Below are positions 10,180 to 19,939 of a stretch of 64,000 nt of DNA, piece by piece; within the stretch, counting starts at the first letter, position 1, and every line of letters starts with the position of its first letter. A program made the position numbers and the translations under genes. Source of the DNA: Mycobacterium europaeum (GTDB lineage Bacteria > Actinomycetota > Actinomycetes > Mycobacteriales > Mycobacteriaceae); contig NZ_LQOU01000015.1 of the NCBI RefSeq assembly GCF_002102155.1, positions 150,423-214,422 on the forward strand. Direction: 5' to 3'. The notes under the pieces were generated by a model. It was given only the letters and a program-made list of their open reading frames with translations, was not told where the DNA came from and did no database searches.

Positions 10180-13087
10180 CGGGACTGAGGGACTCGGCCT
10201 CCTGGGCCGACTTCTCGGCACTGGGCTTGGGCCAGGGCGACGGCACCGGGCGCTGCCGCACCCGCTGGGGCCACCAGAACCACTTGCCCAGCAGCGCGGC
10301 GATCGACGGGGTCATCAACGACCGCACGATCAGCGTGTCGAACAGCAGACCCAGCCCGATCGTGGTGCCGACCTGGCCGATGACCGTCAGCTCGCTGACC
10401 GCCATCGTCATCATCGTGAACGCGAACACCAGGCCCGCCGAGGTGACCACCGAGCCGGTACCGCCCATCGAACGGATGATCCCGGTGTTCAGGCCGGCGT
10501 GGATCTCCTCCTTGAACCGGGCCACCAACAGCAGGTTGTAGTCCGCGCCCACGGCCAGCAGGATGATCACCGACATCGCGAGCACCATCCAGTGCAGTTC
10601 GATGCCGATGAGGTGCTGCCAGATCAACACCGACAGGCCGAACGACGCACCCAGCGAGAGCAACACGGTGCCCACGATGACCGCCGACGCCACCACGCCG
10701 CGGGTGATGAGCAGCATGATGATGAAGATCAAGCACAGCGACGAGATCCCGGCGATCAACAGGTCATAGGTGTTGCCGTCGCTGAGGTCTTTGTAGATCG
10801 ACGCGGTCCCCGCCAGATAGATCTTCGAGCCCTCCAGCGGCGTGCCCTTGAGCGCTTCGTAGGCGGCCTTCTTGATGGCGCTGATGTGCGAAATACCTTC
10901 CTGCGACATCGGATCGCCGTCATGGCTGATGATGAAGCGCACGGCGTGGCCGTCCGGGGAGATGAAGTTCTTCATCCCCTTCTTGAACTCGGCGTTGTTG
11001 AAGGTCTCCGGCGGCAGGTAGAACGAGTCGTCGTTCTTGGACGCATCGAACGCCTTGCCCATCGCATTGGAGTTCTTCTGCGCCTCGTTCTGCTGGTCCT
11101 GCAAACCCTTCTGCGTCGCATACATCGTCAACATCGTCGTTTTCATGGCCTTCATGTTCTCGATCATCGACGGCATCAACGCCACCATCTGCGGCATCAA
11201 CGTGTCGAGGTGATCCATGATCGGCAGCAGGCTCTCGATGTCGTCGGTCATGATGTCGATGCCGTCCAGGCCGTCGAAGACCGAACGCAGTGACCAGCAC
11301 ACCGGGATGTCGTAGCAGTGCCGTTCCCAGTACAGGTAGCTGCGGATGGGCCGGAAGAAGTCCTCGAAATCGGCCATGTGCTGGCGCAATTCGTTGATAT
11401 CGATGGTCATGTCGTGCATCTTCTTGACCATCTGGTGCATGTCGTTGGCCATCTGCGCGGTGATGCTCGACATCTTTTCCATGCTGTCGATGGTCGTCTG
11501 CATCATGTCGGCCTGGTGCAGCATGTCGGCCATCTGGTCTTCCTGGTACTTCTGGTTCATCTGCTGGGTCACGCCCTGCATGCTGATCTGGAACGGGATC
11601 GAGGTGTGCTCGATCGGCGTGCCCTGCGGCCGGGTGATGGCTTGCACGCGGCCGATTCCCGGCACGCGGAAGACCGTTTTGGCGATCTTGTCGATGACCA
11701 AGAAGTCCGCGGAATTGCGCAGGTCGTGGTTGCTTTCGATCATCAGCACTTCGGGATTCATTCGCGCCTGCGAGAAGTGCCGGTCCGCGGCCGCGTAGCC
11801 CTCGTTGGCGGGGAGATCGGCGGGCAGGTAGTTGCGGTCGTTGTAGTTGGTGCGGTATCCGGGCAAGGTCAGCAACCCGATGAGCGCGATCCCGATCGTC
11901 ACCACCAGGATCGGGCCGGGCCACCGGACCACCAGGGCGCCGATCTTGCGCCACCCGCGAATCCGCTGAGTCCGCTTGGGCTCGAGCGTCTTACGGAATC
12001 GCGTCGCCACCGAAATGACGGCGGGGCCCAGCGTGAGCGCCGCCGCCACGACCACCACCATGCCGATGGCCAACGGGATGCCCAGTGTCTGGAAATACGG
12101 CAGGTTGGTGAAGTGCAGGCAGAATGTGGCACCGGCGATGGTCAGGCCCGACCCCAGCACCACGTGGGCCGTGCCCTTGTACATGGTGTAGTACGCGTCT
12201 TCGCGGGATTCGCCGACGGCGCGGGCCTCCTGATATCGGCCGATCAAGAAGATCGCATAGTCGGTCGCGGCCGCGATCGCCAACGTGACCAACAGGTTGG
12301 TGGCGAACGTCGAGAGCCCAATGATCTTGTAGTAACCCAGAAAAGCGACCATGCCGCGCGCGGCGGAGAGCTCGAAGACCACCATCAGCAGCGTGAGCAG
12401 GACTGTGACGACCGATCGGTAGACCAAGAGCAGCATCCCGATGATGACCGTGAACGTCGCCGCCGTGATGAGCTGCAGGCTGCGGTCGCCGGCCGTGTGC
12501 TGGTCCGCTGACAGGGCCGCGGGCCCGGTGACGTAGGCCTTCACCCCTTTGGGTGGGGTCAGGCTTTTGACGATGTTCTGGACCGACTCGACCGATTCGT
12601 TGGCCAGGGCTTCGCCCTGGTTACCCGCCAGATACACCTGGACGTAGGCGGCCTTGCCGTCGTTGCTCTGTGCGCCCGCCCCCGTGAGTGGGTCGCTCCA
12701 CATATCCTGAACGTGCTCAACGTGTTTGGTGTCGGCATCGAGCTTCTTGACCATCTGGTCGTAGTAGGCATGCGCGTCGGCGCCGAGTGGCTTTTGGCCT
12801 TCGAGCACGATCATGACCGAGCTGTTGGACTTGTACTCGTTGAAGATGGCGCCCATTCGCTTCGTCGCGACGACCGATTGCGCATCGTCGGGAGTCATCT
12901 CGACCGAGCGCATCTTCCCGACCTCGTCCAGCTGGGGGACGACGACGTTGAGCACCCCGATCAGCGCGATCCAGCCGATGATGATGGGCACCGCGAAGGT
13001 TCGGATGATTCGCGGAATCTTCTCCCGCACCGGTTCTGGGGCGACGGGAATGGTTTCGGTGCGGGCGTCGTCGAGGTGTGTGCTCAT
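10172..13087 (-). CDS. mmpL: MmpL family RND transporter
   Basis: A 971-aa inner-membrane exporter of the MmpL family. It has one N-terminal TM helix, a large periplasmic domain, a five-helix TM bundle (from [20 protein letters not shown]), a second Met- and Gln-rich periplasmic/coiled-coil region (around [13 protein letters not shown] to [16 protein letters not shown]) and a second TM bundle containing [16 protein letters not shown], the MmpL proton-relay region. The sequence resembles MmpL4/MmpL5, which export siderophores and drugs. The ATG at 13087 overlaps the mmpS stop as ATGA, so the pair is translationally coupled. A TetR gene lies upstream. The cargo is unknown; siderophore, lipid or drug export is the family expectation. 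Confidence 0.95.
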   Translation of the reverse strand: MSTHLDDARTETIPVAPEPVREKIPRIIRTFAVPIIIGWIALIGVLNVVVPQLDEVGKMRSVEMTPDDAQSVVATKRMGAIFNEYKSNSSVMIVLEGQKPLGADAHAYYDQMVKKLDADTKHVEHVQDMWSDPLTGAGAQSNDGKAAYVQVYLAGNQGEALANESVESVQNIVKSLTPPKGVKAYVTGPAALSADQHTAGDRSLQLITAATFTVIIGMLLLVYRSVVTVLLTLLMVVFELSAARGMVAFLGYYKIIGLSTFATNLLVTLAIAAATDYAIFLIGRYQEARAVGESREDAYYTMYKGTAHVVLGSGLTIAGATFCLHFTNLPYFQTLGIPLAIGMVVVVAAALTLGPAVISVATRFRKTLEPKRTQRIRGWRKIGALVVRWPGPILVVTIGIALIGLLTLPGYRTNYNDRNYLPADLPANEGYAAADRHFSQARMNPEVLMIESNHDLRNSADFLVIDKIAKTVFRVPGIGRVQAITRPQGTPIEHTSIPFQISMQGVTQQMNQKYQEDQMADMLHQADMMQTTIDSMEKMSSITAQMANDMHQMVKKMHDMTIDINELRQHMADFEDFFRPIRSYLYWERHCYDIPVCWSLRSVFDGLDGIDIMTDDIESLLPIMDHLDTLMPQMVALMPSMIENMKAMKTTMLTMYATQKGLQDQQNEAQKNSNAMGKAFDASKNDDSFYLPPETFNNAEFKKGMKNFISPDGHAVRFIISHDGDPMSQEGISHISAIKKAAYEALKGTPLEGSKIYLAGTASIYKDLSDGNTYDLLIAGISSLCLIFIIMLLITRGVVASAVIVGTVLLSLGASFGLSVLIWQHLIGIELHWMVLAMSVIILLAVGADYNLLLVARFKEEIHAGLNTGIIRSMGGTGSVVTSAGLVFAFTMMTMAVSELTVIGQVGTTIGLGLLFDTLIVRSLMTPSIAALLGKWFWWPQRVRQRPVPSPWPKPSAEKSAQEAESLSPAR

Positions 13088-13518
13088 GCGGATTTCACCA
13101 TGCAGAAGGTCAGGGCGTGCACGCGGTTGGTCATGTTCTCGGCCTTGACTTCGTCGTCGATGGTGATGCGACAACCGAGGGAATCACCGTCGCTCTGCGC
13201 CGAGAGGTTCGGGAAGACGGAGGGGGCGGTCGTGCTGAGCACCAGCGTCCAGGGCAATGGCGCGTCGTCGACCCGCTTCGGGTCGGCGGACAGGTCCAAG
13301 TAGTTCACATTGGCGGTGCGGGCCGAGCCGAAGACCTCGTACTTGACCACTTTGGGCTTGAACGGCTTGGAATCGTCCAGTCGCGGGCTGGTCATGATGC
13401 CGGTGTCGTGGGCGCCGAAGAAAGACTTGACCCGAGCCACGGCAAAGCCGCCGACCACCAGAACCGCGACGATCAACAGGGGCAGCCATGCATTGCGCAA
13501 ACCCGTGGATTTCTGCAC
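13084..13518 (-). CDS. mmpS: MmpS family accessory protein
   Basis: A 144-aa protein with an N-terminal anchor ([20 protein letters not shown]) and a periplasmic domain containing [20 protein letters not shown], the conserved MmpS beta-sandwich region. Two cysteines ([16 protein letters not shown]) may form a disulfide. MmpS proteins act with their cognate MmpL. The stop overlaps the mmpL start by 4 bp. The 265-bp upstream gap to the TetR gene carries a dyad at 13746-13762 and is the likely promoter. Confidence 0.93.
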   Translation of the reverse strand: MQKSTGLRNAWLPLLIVAVLVVGGFAVARVKSFFGAHDTGIMTSPRLDDSKPFKPKVVKYEVFGSARTANVNYLDLSADPKRVDDAPLPWTLVLSTTAPSVFPNLSAQSDGDSLGCRITIDDEVKAENMTNRVHALTFCMVKSA

Positions 13519-13745
13519 CTGAGGGATTCCTCCTCATCATCCGATCATGATGTGGCTAGTTGTGCGCAACGACTGACGGTGCACCGCAACGGTTTCGACG
13601 GTGAGCATGGTCTGTGAAAGTTCGACGGTCTCAGAGCAACGGCATCCCGAGAACACCGGTAGTCGCCCCCGGTGCCGACACGTGCCATGTGATGCGAAGG
13701 CGTTCTCGAGTACCGCAGAGAGAGCATAGTACATACTGTGCATAT

Positions 13746-13762
13746 GTTGCACACCATGCAAC
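13746..13762. promoter_or_regulatory. Candidate TetR operator upstream of mmpS
   Basis: GTTGCACACCATGCAAC is a perfect inverted repeat (6-bp arms, 5-bp spacer) in the mmpS promoter region, about 230 bp from the mmpS start. The same TTGCA/TGCAC half-sites recur at 14407-14430 in front of the TetR gene. Repressor binding is inferred. Confidence 0.6.
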
Positions 13763-13783
13763 AATTGCTCTCAGTGTTTCAAA

Positions 13784-14404
13784 TCACTCGGTGAAGATGC
13801 TGTTGACCAGCGCGGCGGCGCGTTCTACGTGCGGCATCGGCGTGTCGTCGTCATCGCCCGCCTCTCCCTTCGACCAGCGTTCGATGCCCGAGCGCACCGC
13901 GGTCAGCGCCAGCGCGGCGATCAGCGCGACGATCTCGTCATCCGGCCGCATGCCCTGGCGGCGGGCCACCACGTCGGTCAGATGAGTCTGGAACCGTTCC
14001 AGATCGGCGAGAAACGCGGCCAAGACCGCCGGCGAGGTCTTGGCGAGTTCCAACATGTGGGCCGCGTGTTCGCGCCGCGGAGGCACGTCGCGAAGGTGGT
14101 GCGCGGCCAGCGTGATCAGCTCGGCCAGCACCACCGAATAGGGCGCCGGGCCGGCGGCGACGAAATCCGCCACCAGTTCGGGGGGGATGTCCGAGGGGCC
14201 GTAGGCGAGCGCGGACTCTTTGTTGGGGAAGTAGTTGAAGAAGGTGCGCGTCGATATCCCGGCTTCGGCGCAGATCTCGTCGATCGTGACCTTGTCGTAT
14301 CCGCGTTCCAGCGTCAGGCGCACCGCGGCATCGCGGATGTCCGCGCTGGTTTGGCGTCGCCGGCGCTCACGCAGACCCATCTGATTGACGACCACGGCCT
14401 CCAT
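13784..14404 (-). CDS. TetR family regulator of the mmpS-mmpL operon
   Basis: A TetR-type repressor, 206 aa from the ATG at 14404 (MEAVVVNQMGLRERRRRQTS). The helix-turn-helix region is TIDEICAEAGISTRTFFNYF, typical of the AcrR branch. It lies upstream of and co-directional with mmpS-mmpL, the usual arrangement for TetR control of MmpS5/MmpL5-type pumps in non-tuberculous mycobacteria. Dyads with shared TTGCA half-sites lie in front of both genes, so I infer repression of the pump and of itself. An in-frame start at 14434 would run through the operator and is unlikely. Confidence 0.9.
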   Translation of the reverse strand: MEAVVVNQMGLRERRRRQTSADIRDAAVRLTLERGYDKVTIDEICAEAGISTRTFFNYFPNKESALAYGPSDIPPELVADFVAAGPAPYSVVLAELITLAAHHLRDVPPRREHAAHMLELAKTSPAVLAAFLADLERFQTHLTDVVARRQGMRPDDEIVALIAALALTAVRSGIERWSKGEAGDDDDTPMPHVERAAALVNSIFTE

Positions 14405-14406
14405 AG

Positions 14407-14430
14407 TTGCACATTCTGCACACTTTGCAG
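14407..14430. promoter_or_regulatory. Candidate TetR autoregulatory site
   Basis: Three TGCA cores spaced regularly (TTGCACATTCTGCACACTT, then TGCA) lie within 26 bp of the TetR ATG. They resemble the perfect dyad at 13746-13762 in half-site and 5-bp spacing. Autoregulation is inferred. Confidence 0.5.
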
Positions 14431-14485
14431 TCAAAAGGCGCGGCCCGTCATCTCGCCTTTGGCCGGGAAACCGCGCCGCCGTCGG

Positions 14486-15415
14486 TTAGGCCGCGGATGC
14501 GGCGAGGGCATCCCGCAGGTGAGCGCACTGGCTGGTGAAAAACCGCAGCGATACCGGCGCCTTGTCCACGATCTGGTCGAACGCGTGGAACGCGCCCGGG
14601 GCGATCTCCTCGTGCACCGCAACGCCCGCCGCGCGCAGGCGTCGCGCGTAATCCACGCACTCCTCATAGAACAGGTCCAGCGTCCCGACTCCGATCCATG
14701 CCGGCGGCAGGCCGGACAAATCGTCCCGGCGCGCCGGAGCGGCTTCTCGGGGGTCGGCGCCGTTGAGGTACCAGCGCCAGGCCAGCTGGTTGTCGGTCCC
14801 GGTCCACATGATGCGCTTCTGGCCGCGGTGGTCGGCTCCGGTCCGGTCGTCGAGCATGGGATACACCAGCATTTGGAAGGCCAGCTTGACGTCGCCGCGG
14901 TCGTGAGCCCGCTGCGCCAGAGCCGCCGCGAAATGTCCTCCCGCACTGGCGCCGCCCACGGCGATCCGGTCCGGGTCGACCCAGGGCTGACGCGCGAGCC
15001 ACTGCAGCGCCGCGTAGCAGTCTTCGAGCGGGGTCGGGTACGGGTGCTCGGGGGCCAGTCGGTGTTCGACGGCCGCGATCGCCACTCCCGTGCCGTGAGC
15101 CAGCTTGCGGAGGTATTTGTCGTCCTGGGAGGCATGGCCCATGACGGTGCCGCCGCCATGGATCCACAGCAGGGCAGGCGCCGGATTCCGATGGGAGCCG
15201 GGATGATGCAGGCGGACCGTGACGTGCTCGTTGACCGTCGCTTCCGGCACGTCGTGCAGTCGCCCCGTGTTACCGAGGAAATTCATGATCGCCCGTTGAA
15301 CCTTGAGCCCGCGGTGCAGGGCATACCCGCGGGGCAGGAAGGGGGCAACCTTCCGCAGGCCCGGGTCAACCGCCTGTCGCGAGGTAAAGGCGTTGTCGGG
15401 GAACCTGTTTGCCAT
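14486..15415 (-). CDS. Alpha/beta hydrolase, hormone-sensitive-lipase type
   Basis: A 309-aa esterase/lipase of the HSL (Lip) family. The oxyanion-hole motif HGGG is at residues 86-89 (LLWIHGGGTVMG) and the nucleophile elbow is GGASAGG with Ser157. An Asp in VGTLDLFYEE and a His in GAFHAFDQ complete the triad. No signal peptide is seen. It hydrolyses short- to medium-chain esters by family. It is transcribed in the same direction as the upstream-lying regulatory cluster but separated from it. The function resembles the many Lip enzymes of mycobacteria; the physiological ester is unknown. Confidence 0.9.
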   Translation of the reverse strand: MANRFPDNAFTSRQAVDPGLRKVAPFLPRGYALHRGLKVQRAIMNFLGNTGRLHDVPEATVNEHVTVRLHHPGSHRNPAPALLWIHGGGTVMGHASQDDKYLRKLAHGTGVAIAAVEHRLAPEHPYPTPLEDCYAALQWLARQPWVDPDRIAVGGASAGGHFAAALAQRAHDRGDVKLAFQMLVYPMLDDRTGADHRGQKRIMWTGTDNQLAWRWYLNGADPREAAPARRDDLSGLPPAWIGVGTLDLFYEECVDYARRLRAAGVAVHEEIAPGAFHAFDQIVDKAPVSLRFFTSQCAHLRDALAASAA

Positions 15416-15555
15416 CGATGCCCTCGATCCGTTCCGTCGGTGGACACGCTGACCATACAGCGTCCCGATTGTGTCTCGGGGCGTCTTCGCGTCGCTGAGC
15501 TGCGACGCTTGCCGGCGGCTGATTGGTCGGCCAGGGGACAGGGTAGTCCGCAGGC

Positions 15556-16923
15556 GTGGCTTCGACCCTTACCAAGATCATCAGCGTCCTGGACCCGCGC
15601 ACTGGCGACACCGTCACCCAGGTGCCCATCACCGAGCCGGCCGACTGTGACGAAGCGGTCCGCCGCGCCGCCGCCGCGGCCGACGCGTGGGCCCGCACGC
15701 CGCCGGCCGAACGGGCCGCCGCCATCGCGGCCGCAGCGGACGACGTCCGGGCCGCGGCCGACGAGCTCGCCGAACTCAACGAGCGGGAAACGGGCAAGTT
15801 GCGCGGCGACGCGCGCGGCGGTGTGGACGCCGGAGTCCGCACGCTGTTGCAGTACGCCCAACTCGGCCCGATGCATCGCGGCCACGCCCTGCAGGGCGGA
15901 TGGTCCGCCACCGATCTGATGGTTCCGCAGCCGCGTGGTGTGGTCGCGGCGATCACCCCGTGGAACGATCCGGTCGCGGTGGCGGCCGGACTCCTGGGCG
16001 CGGCGCTGGTGACCGGCAACACCGTGGTGCACAAGCCCAGCGAGCGTTCCCCCCGGACCGGCCGGCGCTTCGCCGAACTGCTGGCTGCCCGGCTGCCCGA
16101 GGGCGTGCTCGAGATCGTGGACGGAGACGGGACCGTCGGGGAGCACCTGGCCGCCGCGGAGTTGGTCGATGTCGTCGCGCACGTGGGCAGCAGCGCGACC
16201 GGCCGACAGATCGCGCGGGCCTGTGCCGAACGCGGCGCCAAGGCACTGCTCGAGAATGGCGGCAATGACGCCCTGATCGTCGACGCCGGTGTGGACCCGG
16301 CCTGGGCGGCCGGCCAGACCGCGCTGGGCGCCTTCGCCAACGCCGGGCAGATCTGCGTCTCGGTGGAGCGGGTGTTTGTCGTGCAGTCGATCGCGGATGC
16401 CTTCCTCAATGCGTTGATCGACGAGGCGATTTCGTGGGCCGACCGCATCGGACCGCTGGTCGACGAGCGGCACCGTGAGCACGTGCACGCGCACGTCGAA
16501 GACGCCACGCGAGCCGGCGCCCACCTGCTGGTGGGCGGCGAGCCGAAACCCGGGCCGGGCTCGTTCTATCCGCCCACGGTGCTGACCGACTGCACGCCCG
16601 ACATGCTGATCATGCGCGAGGAGACGTTCGGTCCGGTCGCGCCGGTCCGGGTGGTGCCGGACTTCGCCGCCGCGCTGACCGAAGCCGCCGACGACCGCTA
16701 CGGCCTGGCCGCCACCGTGCTGACCGGCGACATGGCGCATGCCCAGGAGGCATGGCGCAGCCTTCCGGTGGGGACCGTGAAGGTCAACGCCGTGTTCGGC
16801 GGGGCGCCGGGCGGAGCTTCCGAGCCCCGGCGCGCCAGCGGCACGGGATTCGGCTTTGGGCCCGAACTCCTCGACGAGATGACCGCCATGAAGGTGGTGC
16901 ACTGGTCAGCGCCCGGTGACTGA
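15556..16923 (+). CDS. Aldehyde dehydrogenase family protein
   Basis: A 455-aa NAD(P)-dependent aldehyde dehydrogenase. It has the N-terminal cofactor-binding domain (VAAITPWNDPVAVAAGLLG), the glycine-rich turn VGSSATGRQIARAC, the LLENGGND stretch in the place of the usual LELGG, and the catalytic Cys in ANAGQICVSVERV. The C-terminal EETFGPVAPV is typical. The GTG start at 15556 is the first plausible start after the divergent hydrolase gene. The substrate is not readable. The change from LELGG to LENGG keeps the Glu but replaces the Leu, a mild deviation. Confidence 0.9.
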   Translation: MASTLTKIISVLDPRTGDTVTQVPITEPADCDEAVRRAAAAADAWARTPPAERAAAIAAAADDVRAAADELAELNERETGKLRGDARGGVDAGVRTLLQYAQLGPMHRGHALQGGWSATDLMVPQPRGVVAAITPWNDPVAVAAGLLGAALVTGNTVVHKPSERSPRTGRRFAELLAARLPEGVLEIVDGDGTVGEHLAAAELVDVVAHVGSSATGRQIARACAERGAKALLENGGNDALIVDAGVDPAWAAGQTALGAFANAGQICVSVERVFVVQSIADAFLNALIDEAISWADRIGPLVDERHREHVHAHVEDATRAGAHLLVGGEPKPGPGSFYPPTVLTDCTPDMLIMREETFGPVAPVRVVPDFAAALTEAADDRYGLAATVLTGDMAHAQEAWRSLPVGTVKVNAVFGGAPGGASEPRRASGTGFGFGPELLDEMTAMKVVHWSAPGD

Positions 16924-16956
16924 TCGAAAGCCAGGTCCTGCAGGGATTTCGCCGCC

Positions 16957-18570
16957 TCAGTCGGCCCCGGCTTGCCAGCTACCGGGCAGCATCGGCGCGG
17001 ACACTCTGCCGCCGAATCCGTCGCCGGCCAGCCTGGTCAGTCCGGCGGCGCGCCGTGCGGCGGGAGTGCCCGCGGCGCCCAGCGGCCCCGCCCCCTGGTC
17101 CGAGACCGACGCGGCAGCTAGAGCGGCATCACTCGCGACCGTGAATTCGGGCTCGGCGTCCAGGAATTCGTAGCGGTAACCGCGGTGCATGCGGCGGGGT
17201 GCCGATTCTCGACGCCGCCGCAGCTGTTGCCGCTCTGCCACCCCAGCCGGCGCGCTGGCCTCGGTCGCGACGGTGGCCACGGCCGCCTTTCGGCTTTTGC
17301 CGGCGACGCTGACGTCCGAGTCGGCGCCAAGCGTACCCACGAGGTACGGCGGCACGAAAGCCTGTGCGTCCATGGCACTTTCCGGACCGACGACCGACGG
17401 GGGCGGTCCGGGTGGGGCAGCGGGCGCTGCGGCCGCGGCCGGTGTTGGCGCCAGGACCGGAGCGGACGCGTGCAACGGGGCGGAGCTGACCGTCGGTGCG
17501 GTGGTCACCGCCGGAACCGAAGGGGGCTGAGTCAGAGGAATCGTAGTGGCCGGTAAGGGGATCGGAGTCCCCGCGGGGACGGGCGCCGGCGCGGCGAGGC
17601 CCGCCAGCCCCGCCAGGCCGGCTACCGCTCCGGCGGGCACCACCAGGACCGGGGTGACCAGCCCGAGGGTGTAGATCGGATTGCTCAGGAAGAAACTCAG
17701 CAGCCCCGCCGGGTTGAACAGAAGAAGGTTGATGAGCACCAGCGTTCGGTGGATCACAAACTGCAGAGCGAGCATCACGATCGTCTCGAACAGTTGCGCC
17801 GGATTGTGCGCGTACATGGGGATCAGGGTCTCCACGCGCGAAAGGAACATCGACAGGCTCGGGTGCATCGACCAGCCCTGCGGCGAAAGGGGATTGAAGG
17901 GAAACAGCGCTTGCAGCCACTCCTGCAGATTCTGGGGGAGTGAGGTTCCCATGATGTAGGGGTTGCCCCCGCTCATCCCCGAGCCGCCGCTCATTCCGGA
18001 ACCCGAATTCATGCTCCCGGAACCCATGTCCGCGTGCACGATTTGCGGCGCTGCCGTGGCGCGCGGGGCAGCGGCAACCGTCGTGGTCGACACCGCCTGG
18101 TAGGCGGTCATCGTCGTCGCGGCCTGGACCCACATCCGCGAGTAGTCGGCCTCGTTCAGCGCGATCGGAACTGTGTTCAGGCCAAAGAAGTTCGTCGCCA
18201 CCAGCACTGCATGCATGGCGTGGTTGGCGGCCAGCTCGCCCGGTGTGGGCATCGCGGCCAACGCCGTCGTGTACGCCGTCGCGGCCACCTCGTGTTGGGT
18301 GGCCATGCCGGCGCTGTCCGCGCTCGCCTGCAGCAGCCAGGCGAGATAGGGCACATGCGCGGCAACGTATTGCGCGCCGGTCGGCCCCGCCCAAGGACCG
18401 GCCTGAACCTCGCCGAGGATGGCGGTGAGCTCGCTCGCCGCGGATCCGTACGCGGAGCTCAGCGCGCTCCACGCGCCGGCCGCGGCCAGCAGTGGCCCGG
18501 GTCCTGGCCCGCTGAACAACAGCGTCGAATGGACCTCCGGTGGGAAGGCCATCCAGATCGGCGCCGTCAT
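16957..18570 (-). CDS. PPE family protein, PPE-PPW subfamily, PPE2-like
   Basis: A 537-aa PPE protein. The N-terminal PPE domain begins [15 protein letters not shown] (about residues 1-170), then a Gly/Ser/Met-rich linker with [14 protein letters not shown], hydrophobic segments, and a Pro/Ala-rich region. The C-terminus has GDGFGG and the PxxPxxW motif (PMLPGSW, about residues 526-532) that define the PPW subfamily. An Arg-rich patch [20 protein letters not shown] starts near residue 451, the same place as the nuclear-localisation-like patch reported for M. tuberculosis PPE2 (Rv0256c). No PE partner is adjacent. The divergent neighbour is a CobW-type metal GTPase. Export by a type VII system is expected by family. 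Confidence 0.93.
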   Translation of the reverse strand: MTAPIWMAFPPEVHSTLLFSGPGPGPLLAAAGAWSALSSAYGSAASELTAILGEVQAGPWAGPTGAQYVAAHVPYLAWLLQASADSAGMATQHEVAATAYTTALAAMPTPGELAANHAMHAVLVATNFFGLNTVPIALNEADYSRMWVQAATTMTAYQAVSTTTVAAAPRATAAPQIVHADMGSGSMNSGSGMSGGSGMSGGNPYIMGTSLPQNLQEWLQALFPFNPLSPQGWSMHPSLSMFLSRVETLIPMYAHNPAQLFETIVMLALQFVIHRTLVLINLLLFNPAGLLSFFLSNPIYTLGLVTPVLVVPAGAVAGLAGLAGLAAPAPVPAGTPIPLPATTIPLTQPPSVPAVTTAPTVSSAPLHASAPVLAPTPAAAAAPAAPPGPPPSVVGPESAMDAQAFVPPYLVGTLGADSDVSVAGKSRKAAVATVATEASAPAGVAERQQLRRRRESAPRRMHRGYRYEFLDAEPEFTVASDAALAAASVSDQGAGPLGAAGTPAARRAAGLTRLAGDGFGGRVSAPMLPGSWQAGAD

Positions 18571-18893
18571 CGTCGGCCCGTCCAGGCGGGCCCGCGCCGC
18601 ACCCGCGTCTCGCCGTCGAGGCAAAGCACCGCCAGCTCCTTCCGGTCGGGGCCCACTCGGTTAGCCGCCGAATAGGAGTCTACGGCCATATCTAGCCGCA
18701 GATACGGAGTGATTCCTGACAAGTGACTGTATATGCGGACTGTAGGCGAGAGGGCTGCTGGGGAAGTAATCGAGCTGGCCTGGCGGGATTGGCGCAGACG
18801 GTATACGTCGCAGAACCCCCCCCGGGCGACAGATCGTGCCTGCCGCGCCGGTTAGCATTCGGGAGGTCTGGACGGCGATGTGGAGGGTGAGGC

Positions 18894-19913
18894 TTGACTG
18901 CGATACCCGTCATCGCGCTCACCGGTCATCTCGGAGCCGGCAAGACGACGTTGCTCAACCACCTGTTACGCCAACCTGACACGCGAATCGGCGTGGTGGT
19001 CAACGACTTCGGCGACATCAATGTCGACGCCGGTTTGGTGGCCGGCCAGGTCGACGAGCCCGCCTCGATCGCCGGGGGCTGCATTTGTTGCCTGCCCGAT
19101 GGTGGTGGGCTCGATGATGCACTTATCAAGCTCGCCGACCCAGTTCGGCGCCTCGACGCCATCATCGTAGAGACCAGCGGTCTTGCCGATCCGGTCGCAA
19201 TAGCGCGGCTTATCGCCTTCAGTGAGATCCGCGGAGTTCGACCGGGCGGGCTCATCGACGTCATCGATGCCGTGAACCATTTCGACACCGTCGACTGCGG
19301 CGCACTGTCGCCCGTCCGCTACGGCGTGGCGTCGCTGATTGTCGTCAACAAACTTGACCAGGTGCCTGAGGGCGACCGGTCGGCGGTGGTGCGACGCGTC
19401 ACACAGCGTGCGGCGCAACGTAACCCGCGCGTACATGTCGTGGGCACGACGGGTGGTCGGATAGATCGAGGGCTACTCTTCGACGCGTCCGCAACGTCCG
19501 GACAGGTCGGGCAGCTTTCGTTTCTGGATCTGGAGTACGACCGCGACCATGACCATGACCATGACCACGTTCATGCGGATGCCGTTACCGTCAGTAGCCC
19601 TGGTTGCGTCGACCCCGATGCCCTGTTCGACCTTCTCGAAGATCCACCGGCGCGGGTGTTCAGGCTGAAAGGCGTCGTGGCGGTGCGGCACCGCACGACC
19701 GTCCACGACTACGTCGTCAACATGGTGGGTAGCGCAATCCATATCGGTAAGGCGCCGCAGGGGACTATGGCCAACTGCCTGGTGGCGATCGGGATGGACC
19801 TCGACATCGACGGTGTCCGTACGCGACTTGACGGCGCGCTGCAGCCCGCGTCGGGACGGGCGTCGGCGCAGGCTCTCCGGCGGCTCGCGCGGTACCGGCG
19901 CCTCAGCGCCTGA
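18894..19913 (+). CDS. CobW/COG0523 family GTPase (metal chaperone)
   Basis: A 339-aa G3E GTPase. Walker A is GHLGAGKTT (11-19), the COG0523 metal motif CxCC is at 63-66 (GGCICCLP), the switch region is ETSGLADP, and the base-recognition motif is NKLD (152-155). A metal-binding run (DHDHDHDHVH, about 218-227) separates the GTPase from the CobW C-terminal domain. The family delivers zinc, cobalt or other metals to target proteins. I chose the TTG at 18894, which follows a GGAGG site. It is divergent from a PPE2-like gene and 26 bp ahead of tesB. No Fur/Zur-type box was found in the intergenic region. Confidence 0.9.
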   Translation: MTAIPVIALTGHLGAGKTTLLNHLLRQPDTRIGVVVNDFGDINVDAGLVAGQVDEPASIAGGCICCLPDGGGLDDALIKLADPVRRLDAIIVETSGLADPVAIARLIAFSEIRGVRPGGLIDVIDAVNHFDTVDCGALSPVRYGVASLIVVNKLDQVPEGDRSAVVRRVTQRAAQRNPRVHVVGTTGGRIDRGLLFDASATSGQVGQLSFLDLEYDRDHDHDHDHVHADAVTVSSPGCVDPDALFDLLEDPPARVFRLKGVVAVRHRTTVHDYVVNMVGSAIHIGKAPQGTMANCLVAIGMDLDIDGVRTRLDGALQPASGRASAQALRRLARYRRLSA

Positions 19914-19939
19914 GAAGCGATCCGGCAAGATACGAATCG

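Noticed and set aside
10097..11293. Long plus-strand open frame within the mmpL gene, His/Arg rich
   Set aside because: It is antisense to the clear MmpL frame and shows the low-complexity composition typical of high-GC shadows.
13829..15919. A 696-codon plus-strand frame across the TetR and hydrolase genes
   Set aside because: It is antisense to two well-supported genes and has no family-like motif, so it is a shadow frame.
15283..16902. A 539-codon minus-strand frame across the aldehyde dehydrogenase
   Set aside because: Antisense shadow of a gene with the catalytic Cys and cofactor motifs in place.
16957..18570. PE-PPE pair expectation
   Set aside because: I looked for a PE gene beside each PPE and found none; all three PPE genes are solitary in this window.
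18571..18893. Fur/Zur-type box between the first PPE and the CobW-like gene
   Set aside because: The intergenic sequence is GC-rich and holds no AT-rich dyad of the kind seen at 46773, so zinc control there is not supported by sequence.
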